Positions 1 to 12,800 of a stretch of DNA of 64,000 bases are shown one piece after another. The position numbers and the translations under genes are program-made. Under the pieces are notes generated by a model that was not told where the DNA came from, searched no databases, and was given only the letters and a program-made list of their open reading frames with translations. Position 1 is the first letter of the stretch. Each line of letters starts with the position of its first letter. Source of the stretch: Aquatica leii. Its lineage: Eukaryota; Arthropoda; Insecta; Coleoptera; Lampyridae. Location: positions 53,068,837 to 53,132,836 of the forward strand of contig CM069438.1 of the NCBI GenBank assembly GCA_035610365.1. The letters run 5' to 3'.

Positions 1-1432
1 GTAGATTTAGAAACTGTACCATTTCTAACGCGAAAAAACCATTTGGTGCGATTTGCACAATACGGTTATTAGACAAGTCTAAAACCATCAAACTGGGAGT
101 TTGAATAAAGTTTTCTTCTACTATGTTTGTCAGATAATTGTTGCTCAAATTAAGAGTTTTTAGAATTGGAGTATCAAGAACAGTACGACTGTCATAATTT
201 ACCATGCCTAAATATGACAAATCTAACACCTCTAACGATAACATATGTTTAAACCCAACGTATTTTATAACCGTTTTTGGTAATTTTATCGTTTTCAATT
301 TTTTCAGACCGTCAAAATTAAGAAATTTTATTTCATCGTTACTACTCAAAGTAACAATTTCCAAATTGTCTAAACTTGAAAACCCCAAGAGATTTATCAT
401 TTGAATATTATTTTTACTCAAATCCAACTGTTTCAACCCTCTCAAACCATCGAAAGCGTTAACTTTAACTGCTGATATGGTTAGACGACTTAAATCCAGT
501 TTCTTTAAACTTTCCAAGCCTGTAAAAGCGTGTGCATGCAAAGTATGAATGAAATTTTTTTCTATGCTCAGGTAGACCAATCTTTTCAGATCTAGAAAAG
601 AGTACGGTTCAACAACACTAATGTTATTGTTATCTAGCGATAAAGTTCGTAAGTTATTTAGCCCAATGAATGTAAACACCGTTAATTTCTCTAGATTATT
701 ATTATGCAAATATAAATACTTTAATCGCGATAATGAATCGAACACGCTATAGGTCAAATTCGCAATATAGTTGTCGTTTAAACTTAAAACCTCCAGTTTT
801 GTTAAACGGTAGAAGACATTTAGATCTATATGATCGATTCGATTAAACGATAAATCTAGAAGCACTAATTCGTTGTTACAAGATATGTTAATAGTCGAAA
901 TATAATTATTGCTTAAGAGTAAATTTTCTAATTGTTCCAAGTTGCACGTCTGAACCTCGTTTAGTTGATTATTTTGCAAGTTTAACGTTTTTAAAGTTGG
1001 AATTTCTGGCAGGTATAGAGAAGTTAGCACGTTATTACCCAAATCGAGTTCTATAAGCGCATTTAAGCTACGCTTAGAGAATTCTATACGTTGCAATTTG
1101 TTACGGTCCAAAAACAACGTTGTTAAGTTCCAAAACGAGGAAAACGAAAATTTTTCTATTTTTTCAATGAGAGAATTTGATAGTCGAATACTTTGATAGT
1201 TATCAGTTATATCTAAAAAATCGTTAGATATAAACGTAACGTTGGAGTCGGTGATATCCAAATACAAGCACAGATTACTGATTGGTTTTGCTTGTATAAA
1301 AGTTTTGATGTTAGCCGTTGTTAAATCAGTGCACTTGTATGTAAGACAAGCTTCCACAATTGCTTTGCAATTAGGACTAGCTTGAACTGTAAGCAAACGA
1401 ACTACAAGCACCCAAGCAAAAATTCTTATCAT
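1..1432 (-). CDS. Secreted or membrane leucine-rich-repeat protein, 5' part (runs off left edge)
   Basis: An open frame of 477 codons begins at the ATG at 1432-1430 and continues without a stop past base 1, so the 3' end lies outside the window. The first 18 residues (MIRIFAWVLVVRLLTVQA) form a clear signal peptide. They are followed by a short cysteine-containing cap (cysteines in contexts such as SPNCKA, EACLTY, YKCTD) and then tandem LRRs of about 24 residues with LxxLxLxxNxL cores, for example LIELDLGNNVLTSL and LRTLSLDNNNISVV. No intron is needed. It starts 288 bp downstream of the dynein stop codon, on the same strand. The architecture matches extracellular LRR receptors or adhesion proteins (Toll-, chaoptin- or ALS-like), and it resembles the LRR gene at 11975-15520, so the two may be paralogues. 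Any transmembrane or intracellular part is not visible. The specific function is unknown. Confidence 0.88.
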   Translation of the reverse strand, partial: MIRIFAWVLVVRLLTVQASPNCKAIVEACLTYKCTDLTTANIKTFIQAKPISNLCLYLDITDSNVTFISNDFLDITDNYQSIRLSNSLIEKIEKFSFSSFWNLTTLFLDRNKLQRIEFSKRSLNALIELDLGNNVLTSLYLPEIPTLKTLNLQNNQLNEVQTCNLEQLENLLLSNNYISTINISCNNELVLLDLSFNRIDHIDLNVFYRLTKLEVLSLNDNYIANLTYSVFDSLSRLKYLYLHNNNLEKLTVFTFIGLNNLRTLSLDNNNISVVEPYSFLDLKRLVYLSIEKNFIHTLHAHAFTGLESLKKLDLSRLTISAVKVNAFDGLRGLKQLDLSKNNIQMINLLGFSSLDNLEIVTLSSNDEIKFLNFDGLKKLKTIKLPKTVIKYVGFKHMLSLEVLDLSYLGMVNYDSRTVLDTPILKTLNLSNNYLTNIVEENFIQTPSLMVLDLSNNRIVQIAPNGFFALEMVQFLNL

Positions 1433-1719
1433 CTTGATCTAAAAAATTTGTTAATACTGAATCAGATCATTAATTTTAACTACAACCGTACCTGGTTCCA
1501 TAAATTGAAACTCACAGCACCACCAATCACTGTAAACATTGTTATATTGATCCTAGCATAGTTTATTTTTATGTTAATCTATGACCTTTATTGTTCATAA
1601 ACTGCATGAAGTAGTAATGATTTATCAGTTACAAATGTTAATTAAAACTTCTTAATGGTATATATTTTATACTTTAATTTCAAACAAAAAAAATTGAAAA
1701 CAATTAATACTGTAAAACC

Positions 1720-1725
1720 TTTATT
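1720..1725 (-). promoter_or_regulatory. Possible dynein polyadenylation signal overlapping the stop codon
   Basis: The minus strand reads ATT AAA TAA AGG at the end of the dynein CDS, so an AATAAA hexamer (1725-1720) contains the TAA stop (1723-1721). If used, the 3' UTR would be only about 15-30 nt long. Transcript ends are needed to confirm it. Confidence 0.4.
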
Positions 1726-3890
1726 TAATGTCACATAAAAGAGCAACGCCACGTAGAGCCCAATGTCTGGCGTTATAATCGGTTTCAAAGTCGATCGACC
1801 CGACATATTTCTGATCCGTGCGTTGTGGTTTTCTATAAATAGGACACTCGTACAGTTTTGGGTCCTTCCCAGCAGTAGTGTTAATAGCATAAATGTATAT
1901 CACAGGCATCTGTTCGTATAGAACCTTTGGTTTACTTTCAATCAGCTTTCCACTTCTACGATCTAAGCTAGCACCTTCTAAAAACAACCCGTAAATATAT
2001 ACACCTTCACCAGGACCTTCTTTGATATCTTCTTTACTGTATCGCGTAATTAAATTTTGCAAAACAACAGAATCCAAAGCCCAGCCTTTGTGAGCCCGAG
2101 TAACGTCTTGCCTCATAGCAGTCAAAAAACCTTGAGGATTAAAAAAACCGGTCATCCAAAAGACGTGTGGTTTTCCATTGTTGCACCACACACGGAACTG
2201 ATTATCTCTCTCCAGAAGCTCCGTATACCAAAAACCTAAAGTCGCAGATTCCCATGAAACTTTTAGCCAGCGCTCGGGTATTCTAGCATCGTACATCGAA
2301 TCAAGAGCCGTCCTTAAATCGTTGCTCATAACTATAGTCCCATCAATAGCAAGTTTGAGATCACAAAGCGTCGATTTTACCTAAACCAAAAATTAGCAAA
2401 AACGCACTTACACAAACGTACTTACAGTTTTAATCACTTTTTGAATTCGATCAATTTCCTGCCTCAAAAATATATTAATAGGCAACAAAGGACCCATCCT
2501 TTGCAAAGCTTCCTTAACCTCAAAACTATTATATACTTCAGGCAGTTTCTCTAACATATCATTGGCTAAACTATACACAATACTTTCGCGAGTTTCTCCT
2601 CCACCACCGCCCCCTTCTTTAGGCTGTACATTTACTATAGTATCTAAAATACCTAAAACAACATTAAGCATCATAAATTACAAAAAACACACAAACCTTT
2701 AATGGTATTAATTTGATAAGTAATATCAGCGTTTCCGTGCAAACCGAAAACTTCTGGTATGTCCGATCCAGGTAATCCGTTAATATAATCAAGATAACCT
2801 TGTAAATTTCTTGTCTGAGGCACTTTATAACCTTTATAAAATTCAAAACCAGGACGCAATAGAACGTCACAAAACCAGACTTGAGTAAAAGTCGTCAATA
2901 AGCGCTTGTCAAAATCATCAGTGACACGACCGCCGTATTGTACTTCGCCTAGCATGTAGCAAACAGTTGGCCACGAAACTCCTTTTTTTGGATCCATATC
3001 GTCTAAGTGGTTTTGAATAAATTGAACGCTAGCCGCGAAATCGGCTTGATTAAATTCGTACGGTATATTCCACCCCAACGGTCCGAATTTTCTTCGTTCT
3101 TGTACGATTGTGTGGAGGAATGCTACGGCGTATAACAAAGGAGGCCATTGTAGTTGCGACGAATAATCCAAAAAATCTTGGCTGATGTTTTGATAGGTGC
3201 GTTTTAGACTGGCTCGAATGCCTTGTGGAGGTTCGTTTGTGTATTTTATCGACATTTGTAAGAGTGCTATGGGAAACTGTTCGTGAACTTCCGTAGTCAA
3301 CCACAGACGAAACGTTTCATCAACGTTTTCACCGTCGGTAATCATTCCGATCAGTTCTGACGCGAACGAAAGTGATAGATGCATGTTTTGTAAAAGAACC
3401 CAACCCCCATTTTGCATAGCCGATTCCATCATTTCTCGTGCTACTATTTCCTGACCTTGTCCCATAGACACCGATCTAATTGCTACAAGTTAACCTTAAA
3501 CCTTAGGTTGTAACACGGGTAAACTTACGTATGTCTTTGATTTTAGCCAGTTGTTGAATTTGAGGCGAAGGATCCGACCCAATCGATAATATACATATTA
3601 AAGGTACGTCAGACGTAGACTCTCCCCAAGTTGCCTCTAAATCTAGAATGGGTGGTTCCCCATATTGCAAACCAAGAGAATCTGAATTTTAATTAGTAAA
3701 AGTCGTTACAGTAATACACACCCATTATATACTTCCGAGCTTGAGATAAAGTACGATCGGGGCTCCACGAACGAACTAACAACAACTTTCTAAATACATC
3801 TAAGGACTTGTGATATCCGCAAGGTATTTCTTCTTCTTCCGGTTTATCTTTTTCGTACCAACATCTCCATTCTTTTTCATTTTGTTCAAT
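1721..3890 (-). CDS. DNAH5/8-like: Dynein heavy chain exons 34-38 (AAA6 and C-terminal domain)
   Basis: The exons are 3722-3890, 3529-3681, 2697-3482, 2426-2652 and 1721-2380. Exon 34 ([20 protein letters not shown]) joins exon 33 across a gypsy-filled intron. Exon 36 contains [33 protein letters not shown] and [13 protein letters not shown]. Exon 37 has a polyglycine stretch ([11 protein letters not shown]). Exon 38 ends [13 protein letters not shown] followed by TAA. All phases agree. Confidence 0.95.
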
Positions 3891-6800
3891 CTAAAGAAAG
3901 GAATATATAATGTAACGATTTTTTAAAGCTAATTTATTTAAAACTATTAGAACTACACGTAATTAATTAAATCTAACAACATTTAAGAGTAACACTTACG
4001 CTAATTTATATATTACTTTCGCTAATCCCACTTTTTATTTTTATAGAAAACTGATGTTTGTTTATGTTAACAACAAGTACGCGATGTATTTATGTTTTTC
4101 TGGCACCGGCACTTTATTTATTTATCTTCACACGCGTTAATTACTTATTTATTTTAAACTGGCAAGATCTTCTTGATTCAATTTAGAAAAACTGACTTAT
4201 GCTTGCTTTGAATCGTTTTAATATATTCCTGTTATCTGCCTCTAGAATGTTCAACATTCTTCGGTCATTGCCTCCAACTTGACAATCACTTCGCAAACGT
4301 TTTACATGCCCCCTTCTTAAGTATGTTGTGTCCCAGAACCGGTAGGAAGGATCGTGGCGATAGCGACAGGTTTCTCCATTTCAGCAATTTTTTTGAGCAT
4401 AAAAGTAGCAGTCAATGAAATTTTCCTGACGCCATGTTCTATTTGGTTGGTAACTGCAGACCAACACGTGAACGCCTTCTTCGGAAGAAGACCTCTAACA
4501 AATTTTGAACTGTCCTCCAATTCACTTAACTAAGCCACAACCAAGCTTGGGTACTGCCGATTTCTTAATATTGTAGAACTCCATTTCTCTTTTGCGATTC
4601 TATAATGCTCGCCACAGATTTTCGTATAACGGCTTTGTACGAAACGTCCGTCACCACGTAGTTTTAAAGCTTTTCCGACAGCCGGTTGCTGTCTTCGTAA
4701 TTCATCTAGCCGTCTAAACTTCTTTTTCAGTGCGACTGCAACTCTTTAGGAGATGTCAAGATCCTCGCTCATGCAATGTGCAATGACGTAATCTATTCGT
4801 GTTTAGAATAGATCTTGTTGTTTTTTGGTTGTAACTTCGAACTTAGCCTTTGGAGAACCTCCGTATATGCTCATAAACTTATCAAAGTCCATTTCTTCGA
4901 CTTGATTTTTGGTTCTGCTAGTTATTACCCTGGTTCGAACCTGAGCTTGCGTAACGTGCTTATCGCCAGCAAACGGGTCTAGATTTTTGGTTTGTCTCTG
5001 GGTGGTTTTTGGATGCGATATATGACGTCAGTAATAGGCTGCACGACCTTATAAGGGCCCTCTTATTGCCTTTGTAGCTTTGACGACACGCCACGTCTTC
5101 TTTGGGGATTATAGAACCACATTATGTCGTCATCATTTTGTACCTTGACGTCATATTTGGTCTTAATTTTGTCGCTGGCAATTTGTGTGTTTTTAGGAAC
5201 TGCTTTTGCACTTCGTCTAACCTCTTGGTCAGCTTGCTGACGTAGTCTTCTCCAGCAACTTCTTCTTCCAGTCTTCGTCCAAATTAGAGGTCGCATGGCA
5301 GTCGTAATTCAAGACCGAGCATAACAAAGGATGATGTTTGACCTGTGCTTTCGGATGATTGGTATGCCATTAGAAAAAGGTGCAGTACTAATTCCAGTCT
5401 TTTTGGTATTTGAACATTACTTTGGTTAAGTATTTTCCCATTGTTCCATTCATCCGCTCAACCATGCTATCAGATTAAGGATGAAGAGACGTCGTTCTAG
5501 TTTTCTTAATTCTCAACAGTTGGCAAACTTCTTGAAACAGTCCAGACTCAAAGTTGTAGCTTTGGTCGGAGTGTAAATGTAACGGAACTAAAAACCGGTA
5601 AAAAAACTCTTTCCTTAATACCTCTGCGACTGTAGCTGCTTTTTGATTAAGTATTGCGTAAGCTTTTGTCCATTTCGCGAAATAATCCATCGCCACCAGG
5701 ATGTATTTTTTTCCTGAATCAGATTCTAGGAACGGCTCTACGATGTCAATTGCTACTGATTCTTAAGCGCTTTCCACATTATACTGCTTTATCAGTGCTT
5801 TGCGCTTTCAGGTTGTACCATTTCCTGGTGTGCAGACCGTGCACTTACGGCACCATTCTATGACGTCTTCTTTGCAGTTCACTCAGTAGAATCTTTTTCT
5901 ACATTTTTCCCAAAGTCTTTTTTACGTCAAAGTGTGTTCTTGATGTACCATAGTGCAGATGCTGCAACACCTGTGACACTCGACTCTTTGACACTATCAA
6001 CTGCAGTCTGTTTTCCGTGCCCTCAACACATTATAGGGATTGCTTAAAAAGGCGGTCTTTTACTCTCAAAGAGTCCCACTGCGCCCAATAGTCGTCGGCC
6101 GTTTTCTTTCTAGGTTAGGAGTAGTCTTATTTCGGCATCGTTTTTTGTTTGCGACGCAACTGCTTAGGTTCCCACTCGTCATTAACCACAGCAGTTCTCC
6201 CACTCGACCTTTTCTTCAAGTCGCGAACAATGGGTGCAGTTTTCCGGACATGGTCTTCTAGATAAGGCATCATCAGCGTTTTGATGACTGCCTTCAGCAC
6301 GGTGTTCTGTGTCATAATCGTACTCTTGCAGTCTCTTGATCCATTTTACTACTTATCTTTCCGGCTTACGGAACTACAATAGCCATTTTAAAGCGGCGTG
6401 GTCCGTCTTTAGTAAAAATTTTTGCAATACAAATATTTGTAGAAGTGTTCTATAGACTTAACGATTGCTAACAGCTGTCTTCTAGTCACGCAATAATTCC
6501 TTTCTAGCCTGGACAAAACTTTATTAAAACAAGCAATTTTTTTTTCTTGTCTATCTTGCATTGGATCTAAGGCCAGATTACGTAGGTATTCAAAACAAGC
6601 TTTCAATCTTCTCTTGGATAACCTAAAATCGGCAAAATGCCAAGAATCTCTTTTAGTTGATGGAAAGCGTTTTTGCAGTCTTCGTTCTATCTAAATTCTG
6701 CTCTTCCTTTGGCCAGTTTTGTCAAAAGTTTGGCAACTTTGACAAAGTCATATACAAATCGTCTATAATAGGTTCACAACTCAGGGAAACTTTGGACCTG

Positions 6801-9800
6801 ATGTCTGTTCATTGGTCTTGACCATGCTTGCACTGCCCGGATTTTGTCTGGATCAGCCTTTACTCCATCTCTAGATACAACGTACAACGCCAAGGTATTG
6901 CACTTCCTTCTTATATACGTGGTACTTTTTTGAGCTCAGTTTTAGATTTGCCCTACGTAGTCGTTGGAACACTTTTTTCAACTTGTTCAAGTGTTCTTCA
7001 AACGATCTTCCAACCACAATCACGTCGTCTAGATAAACCAAGAACGTCTTCCAAGACAGTCCGGGCAACATAGTCTTTATCAAAAAAAATATCGAAGGGT
7101 ATCACAGTGAACTGTCACAAACCAGCTCCAATCGTAAAAGTCGTTTTTTCACGATTCTTAGGCTCCAATTCTACCTGCCAAGAGCCACTCTTTAAATCCA
7201 ACGTGGAAAATCACTAAGTTCCTGACAGGGTGTCTAACGTATCGTCAATTCTTGGTAAAGGGTACCTGTCTTTTTGGTCACGTTGGTAAACTGTCTGTAG
7301 TCTACGCAAAACCTTGTTGATCCATCGTTCATTTTTCCGAGTACCACTGGAGACGCCCATGAGCTATTTGAAAGTTTAATCACACCTTCTCTCTCTATAT
7401 CCGTAATTATTTGTTCGACTTCTGTTTTCGCCTAAGGAAGTTGCTGTGGTATCCGGTATTAATTTTATGTTTTACTACGTTAGACCTTCATATGGAACTA
7501 CTCTCCAGCGCAAACACATCTTTATACTGTTGGATCGACACTTTAACTTTAGCCAGCTGGTGTTGACTGAGATTTTGGCATTTGGAGGTAAAAATCTCCA
7601 ATAGATGTTGTGGGTACTTCTTCGACGACGTATCTCCATTAGAATTTACGCATCTCACAATTTGAGATACTGGCCTGCATTGGCCTACTACGGTCTTCTT
7701 TTTCAAAGTCACTGGATCTGAGATTCTTACTGGCATCGTGTTTTTTACTCGCGAAAGTTCTGCCGACGAGTAGTCCTTTTTGAACTAAGTCGTTCTCCAT
7801 TGGTTCAATCGCGCGAATGTAACCTTCCCGGAGATTTCTATCCAAGCGTGCCATCACCACACTTTCAGTCCGTAAAGGCAGAGTTACGTCTTTATTCAAT
7901 AGGACTTGCATGGCTGTCTTATCTGACGAATAAAAAGAAATTTCTTCACTGTCTATCTTCTTGACATCGTTCTTAATACTTAAATGAAACTCATACTTCT
8001 CTATCACGTTCGTTCCCGGGATAACTTTTTCCTTGATGCCGGCTACCAGTATTTAATGATTGAATACTCCATTTTCCAAACTAATGGTCACTTTTACTTA
8101 TCCGTGAGTAGATATTTTTTCGCCCGTTGCCATTTAAAGTCGTACTGTCACTGGTGATGTCTTTTCATTTTTCTGTAATATGTTCGGACAAATAATGATC
8201 TTCGTCGCTCCCGTGTCGACCAGTAACTGACCATTTCTTCCATTGATCTTGCCATCAATATAAATACTGTAGAATTGTTCCATAGGCGATGCTATTTGAA
8301 TGGTAATTTTCAGAACATGATTAGATGAGATTAAATTTCGTTTTTTTTTGCCAACTTGTTCAAAACTTTTGAGCGTTTTTCTTGTTTTCTTCTTGAACTT
8401 AGTACGATGTCGTTGTACGTGAATCGTCACTCTTCTTTCCCGAAGTATTCGTCGCGCTATCTCCTCGATGCTTTTTAGTCCTGTTGCGATGCTTGTTTTA
8501 TTTTATTATTTATTTAAGGCATGCACTAAAGCGTCATCCAACGGCTTGGATCAAGCTAACCGCAGAGTCTGCTGCGTTTCGCTGTCTTGAAAGCCGTCTA
8601 CAATAGTTTGAATAGCCAATTTCTTCAGGACGGTATCTGGTGCTGAAGGATACGCAAACCTTGCCAGTCTAGCGATGTCAGGTTCAAATTCTTAAAGACT
8701 CTCCGCTGCTTTCTGAGCCTGACTCTTTATTTGGGTTTGGTACACCTGTTGAAGATGAGCATCTTTATATATCAATACTAAATGCAAAATTAGAATTTCG
8801 TGATTTTCTTAGAGGTGGTCAGGAACAGTCTGAAAATTCAAAACGTTTTTCCACGTAAAGTCACTATCAAAGACGTCGCTTTTTGCTTGTTGCTGCGGTT
8901 TTAAACTGTTTATGGAAGGTTGAGTATGGAACTTTAATGTCAAAATTTGGAGGTAGAATCTTAAACTTGCTAGCGGTTTCTTCCCGATGGTCTATTATAA
9001 AATCTTTGCTCGTAAAGCTTATTTCGCCATGGCAATTCATTTGGTTCATTCTTTCTTCAAGCAGTTTTGTTCTGTCTCCTATTGCTTTTATTTTGTCATT
9101 CATAGATTCTCATATTCCTTCTTTTAAATTTAACATATTTGCTTGTGTTTTTTCATGGAAATTTTAATTTGGTTTTTTATATTAACTTGTGTTTGCTCCT
9201 CAATAGTCTTTATTTGATTTTCAATGCTTCTTTTAAACTTCTGGAATTTTCCAATAATTTTTCTTCTATTTTCTGAGAATTTTCAAACAGTTTTTCTTCC
9301 ATTGTTCTAGTATTTTTTTTTCATTTTCTGAGAATTTTCGTTTTCTTCTCCTTTTCTATTAATCGATTTTTTGATTCGAGAAACTCAAATAACTTTGAAT
9401 CCATTTTACCTGTTTGAAAACGCGTCACCGGTATAAATTAAAATAAGAATAAAATAACTAAATTTTAATAACGCTTGATTCTTTATTACAAAACAAACAC
9501 ACGCAACACGTACTTATCCCACAGGAGCAACATAAAATTATTTTGTATTTACACCTTAAAACCACGAACTTTATACTGACACCACTGTAACGAGTTTTAT
9601 TAAAACTAATATTTACACGATTATAACTACACGTAACTAATTAAATCTAACGATATTTAAGAATAACATACACTAATTTATATATTACTATCACTAGTCT
9701 GCACTTCTTAATTTTATCTAAATCTGATACGTGTTTAAACGCCACGTATTTATGTTTTACTAGCATCGGCACTTTATTTATTTATCTTTACACGCGTTAA

Positions 9801-12800
9801 TCACTTATTTATTTTAAACCGACAAAATCTACTCGATTCAATTCGAAAAACTGACCTATGCTAATTCTTTTGAACCGTTTTTATATATTTCTGTCTCTAG
9901 AATGTTCAATATTCTTCGGTCATTGTCTCGAACGTTTCAATATGTGCAACTTTAGTTTAAACTTACCTTAGTTAGTATATCGCAGAACGTTTTGAGTTTG
10001 TGAAGTTCTACTAGATTTAACCAAGTGATGTCTAGAATCCATCGAAACGGCTTTGGAGTAACTGCGTTTAAATCTAAAGAAGCGCCACCTTTAATAAAAC
10101 AGAGAAATTCCTCATGCGTGATTATGGTTTTATGTAAATCAATCTTCATTGCCATCATTAAAGTAAACAAAGACTTATGGCGTTCATAAAGACTTCTTTG
10201 GGTAAATGCCCAAACTTCATACGTTAAATAATTTAAGATTATAATAATTCTTTCTTCGGTGTCGGTGCTTTTTGTTGATTTTGTAATTGAATTGTCAAAA
10301 ATGCTTAAAAATTGTTTCAACGAGTTTTGGTACATTACGTTGACATTACTCATTTCTACTATTAAAAAGTATAAGATAGACCCACGAGCAGCTACTGCTC
10401 TAAATTCTTCGCGGGCAATGTTAATTTTCTTTTCGGTAACTACAGAAACGGACAGTTTTTGATTAACTTCTTCGGACGTTGCTTTGGTTACTTCCAATAC
10501 TTCAATTAATTCTTCGTCGTCTACTAGAGAACCTTCTGTAGAGTTTAGGCGACTGAGTAGATTTGACTCGAGTTCTTTCATCCTGCACTGGTTTTGCATA
10601 ACCGATTCGAATAACGCTACGCGTTCAGCTTCTAAATCTGATTTTTCCATTAAAATAACGCGACCTAAAAGTTGATCTTCAAGACCTAGCATAGTTACTG
10701 TAAAATCAATTATAGACGTTTTAGCGCTGATTTCAGGCGAGTACGGTGGATTTGGAAGTTTTGTAGTGATGTACAACATGAATCCTTTTAAGACATCGCA
10801 TTCTTTGTCTCCCACTATGACTTTTTCAATAGATCCAGATTTTATAAAATTTTTTTCTAAAACGTTGTCCAGCACGGGATCTAATTCTATATCGATGTCT
10901 TCAATCAGAAGAGGACGTCCCAATGAAAGGCAATCTTCCAAATGCGTTCTGAAGTATTTGTGCTCTAGTGTTGTTATTTGCAAGTTGTTGTTGGTTTCTT
11001 TATTTTTGATCCACATTTTTCCTTGCGTTTGTGGATCGATTAATAATGGATACGATCGTGCCTTTGTTACAATTAGAGCGTTTTGGACTGAAAGTTCGTC
11101 GTTAGGTAAACCTTGTAAAGTCCATTGTGACACCGTGGAGCTTTCTAATAGCATGTTCGTTATATTGAGGTTTACGGTGTAAGGTATGTGTCGTGCTTCT
11201 AATATTTGCATCCATGTTTTTACTAAATGTGCTCTGTATTCTTGGTTGTAAGGTCCACAGTAAGACAAAAATCCGGTTGCTAACAAAACGTCGCCGACTA
11301 AACGACCTAGTTGTTCTTTAAATTCTTTGCTCTGTTGCGTCCAGCGTAATTTCTCCCCGCCTAATCCATTTATCAGCGTGGTGGCGGTGTTCATTTTTCT
11401 TAAGCACGAATTGGCCGCATCTGTCAATCGTTGCTTTTCCATCACAGCTTTATCGTATTGTTCTTTCACCTCTCTTAAAGACTGTTCTCGTTCTTCTAAC
11501 TGCCTTTCGGCACCTGCTAAATCTTCCATGGCCACCTGAAAGTAACCGTTTCAATACATTCTTCATTTTTAGAAAAAGATACCTTCAATCTAGCTTCTTG
11601 TAAAGTTAAATTAACTTTAAGCGGAAGCACTTCTTTGTTTACACCGTGAAAGAAAGCCATCGCTTTGGTCCAAGACAATAAACCGGCAACATCTCCACAA
11701 ACTCTTTTGGCCGTGTCCATATTATAATCTTCCATTTCAAAATAGGGTTGTAAAAATTCAATCATTTCGTCGTTGATTATGTCTTTGGGATAATTTTGAA
11801 GTTGTAGAAGAAATGTAGTTGAAGCCATCATCTAAAAATAACATTTATTTGTGAAATTTTGATTAATTGTTAAAATGAACTTTGTGTGGTTCAATTCTTA
11901 TCATCATTACTGATAAGTACCACTGTCACACGTAAACAAATTCTGTAATTTGTTAAAGTTACGAAGTTGTAGCAATGTTAAAAGAAGTAATAGTGATTTT
12001 GTTTATGGGGTTAACTACTATAAATTCGGACGGTGGACGATGTTTGTCTTCTAAGTTTGTGTCGTGTTTTAAAGTGAAATGCGTGGACTTAGATGTGAAC
12101 ACGGGTAACTTAACATTATCAACTTTGCTGCCCAGCGATTTTGAAAGTAACAGTACCTACTGCTATATACTCGAAGTACTACATTCCAAAATAGTTAGCT
12201 TACAAACTATAAATGCAAACGAAGCAGGTAATTATCAAGAAGTTATTTTATCTAAAGTTCAGATGGAAGCAATCGATGAGAACGTTTTTGCGGATTTTAA
12301 CAAATTAGAACATCTGCATTTGGAACACAACAATCTCAGCGATATCAAGCTTTCAGGTTTGATTAATTTAAAGCAGGTGTATCTTCAAAATAATGCGTTA
12401 GAAAACGTATTATTGTATAACGCAACTAACTTAAATCTACTAGACGTCAGTAATAATAACCTTACCAATTTGGAAAACTTGACCTGTTCATTTCCAGAAC
12501 TGTCACAGTTAATCATCAACCACAATCAAATAACAACTTTGAGTAACTGTTTTAAAGTAAATTCAAAATTAAAGCACATCAATCTAGGTTTTAATAATAT
12601 TAAAGAAGTGCCCAACAATGCATTCCTCGGCTTGGAAGAATTAGATTCGCTGATGCTTAACGATAACGCTATTGCTAAAATCGCATTAAACGCTTTGGAC
12701 AATCTAAAAGCCTTGACAACGCTTAATTTGCAGAATAATCCGTTGCAGATTTTAAACGAAAATATATTTAAGGCTTTGAATAACCTTACGCATCTATCAT

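Larger units (their letters stand above)
3911..9939 (-). mobile_element. Degenerate Ty3/gypsy LTR retrotransposon filling dynein intron 33 (element A)
   Basis: Two LTRs of one family (3911-4306 and 9586-9939) bracket about 5.3 kb of gag-pol remnant on the minus strand. A polypurine tract (AAGAAGGGGGCA, 4318-4307) precedes the 3' LTR, and TGGTGTCA follows the 5' LTR as a possible primer-binding site. The element ends 20 nt from the acceptor of exon 34 and 27 nt from the donor of exon 33. The empty intron would therefore have been about 47 nt, normal for this gene. The LTRs differ at many sites, so the insertion is old. I could not define an exact target duplication (flanks ataa and atat). Confidence 0.85.

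Noticed and set aside
4317..4520. A 67-codon minus frame as a separate gene
   Set aside because: It is the alternative frame over the macro-domain tail and pre-LTR region of gypsy element A.
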